Source of the DNA: Planctomycetota bacterium
GTDB lineage: Bacteria > Planctomycetota > Phycisphaerae > Phycisphaerales > SM1A02
Direction: 5' to 3'
NCBI GenBank assembly: GCA_022563315.1
Contig: JADFNO010000005.1
Coordinates: forward strand, 1-54,011
Length of the DNA: 54,011 nucleotides
This document shows positions 53,923 through 54,011 of this stretch, one piece after another (position 1 is the first letter of the stretch; each line of letters begins with the position of its first letter). Below the pieces are notes generated by a model. That model saw nothing but the letters and a program-made list of their open reading frames with translations, was not told where the DNA came from and did no database searches. Both the position numbers and the translations under genes were made by a program.

Positions 53923-54011
53923 GTATATTCTGAAGTATCGCTGGATCATGGCGAGCTTGAGCATCGCCAGGAAGTTCACAGCTGTTTTCTCGTAGCGCGT
54001 CGCGATGCGCC
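53905..54011 (-). mobile_element. IS5-like transposase C terminus and element end, partial
   Basis: On the minus strand the last codons read RIATRYEKTAVNFLAMLKLA then MIQRYFR, the well-known C terminus of IS5-family DDE transposases, with the stop at 53905-53907. The element edge appears to be at about 53908 (GTCGTGTCCCGTAAG). The bases at 53905-53908 are CTAG, which fits the CTAR target preference of the IS5 family. The remainder of the transposase lies beyond the window. Confidence 0.7.

Overview
The window is a G+C-rich bacterial chromosome segment that I would place in the Planctomycetota, perhaps near Phycisphaerae. The placement rests on protein style rather than a marker gene: two dissimilar GroEL proteins, a membrane protein with an N-terminal CxxCGYxLxGL / CPxCG zinc ribbon, a MoxR ATPase beside a membrane protein, and a type II secretion/type IV pilus hybrid operon with a PilM-like component. 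No rRNA is present. One tRNA (Gln, anticodon CUG) is encoded.

Layout. Positions 1-4764 carry transport and salvage genes on the plus strand: a Na+/phosphate cotransporter (5' end outside the window) with a PhoU-like partner, an MgtE-type Mg2+ transporter, hypoxanthine phosphoribosyltransferase and a PH-domain membrane protein. Positions 4787-7826 hold a minus-strand moxR plus membrane-protein pair and a divergent zinc-ribbon membrane protein. Positions 7892-8812 are a small, less G+C-rich operon with its own promoter, encoding an 82-aa protein and a dCTP deaminase-like protein. Positions 9144-18476 are a proteostasis cluster: groEL1, then a strip of small accessory genes (a DUF4258 remnant, its usual small partner and a retropepsin-like protease), then groES, groEL2, dnaJ, grpE, an fmdB-type zinc ribbon gene and RNase R. 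Positions 18616-25934 are mixed metabolism: acetyl-CoA synthetase, a YgiT-type zinc finger, a sulfotransferase / branched-chain aminotransferase / HExxH membrane protein operon, and a YiiX-type hydrolase.

Positions 26761-50826 are the standout. An almost gapless plus-strand operon encodes gspF, five prepilin-like proteins (G, H, I, J, K types), a PilM/GspL-like protein, a GspM/PilO-like protein, and then a single 15.3-kb gene for a 5,086-residue secretin. Ordinary secretins are roughly 500-800 residues with one to a few N domains. This one has a signal peptide, an N0 domain, about 56 consecutive N1-type (secretin_N) domains by my manual count, and one C-terminal secretin pore domain. Parts of the array are built from duplicated multi-domain modules. 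A lipoprotein gene follows 8 bp downstream. GspE, GspC and the prepilin peptidase are not in the window. If all the N domains stack as rings, the channel would be far longer than a normal periplasm is wide. I regard this as the candidate new biology.

The end of the window (50827-54011) is repeat-rich: an 8-bp tandem array, a family of hairpins (one is an intrinsic terminator), a MITE-like inverted-repeat element, a crystallin-like secreted protein, a PL14-like lipoprotein, tRNA-Gln, an ACT-domain protein, and a small membrane-protein gene cut by an IS5-like element that runs off the window. A structured intergenic element also recurs three times in the chaperone cluster, with one compensatory base-pair change.
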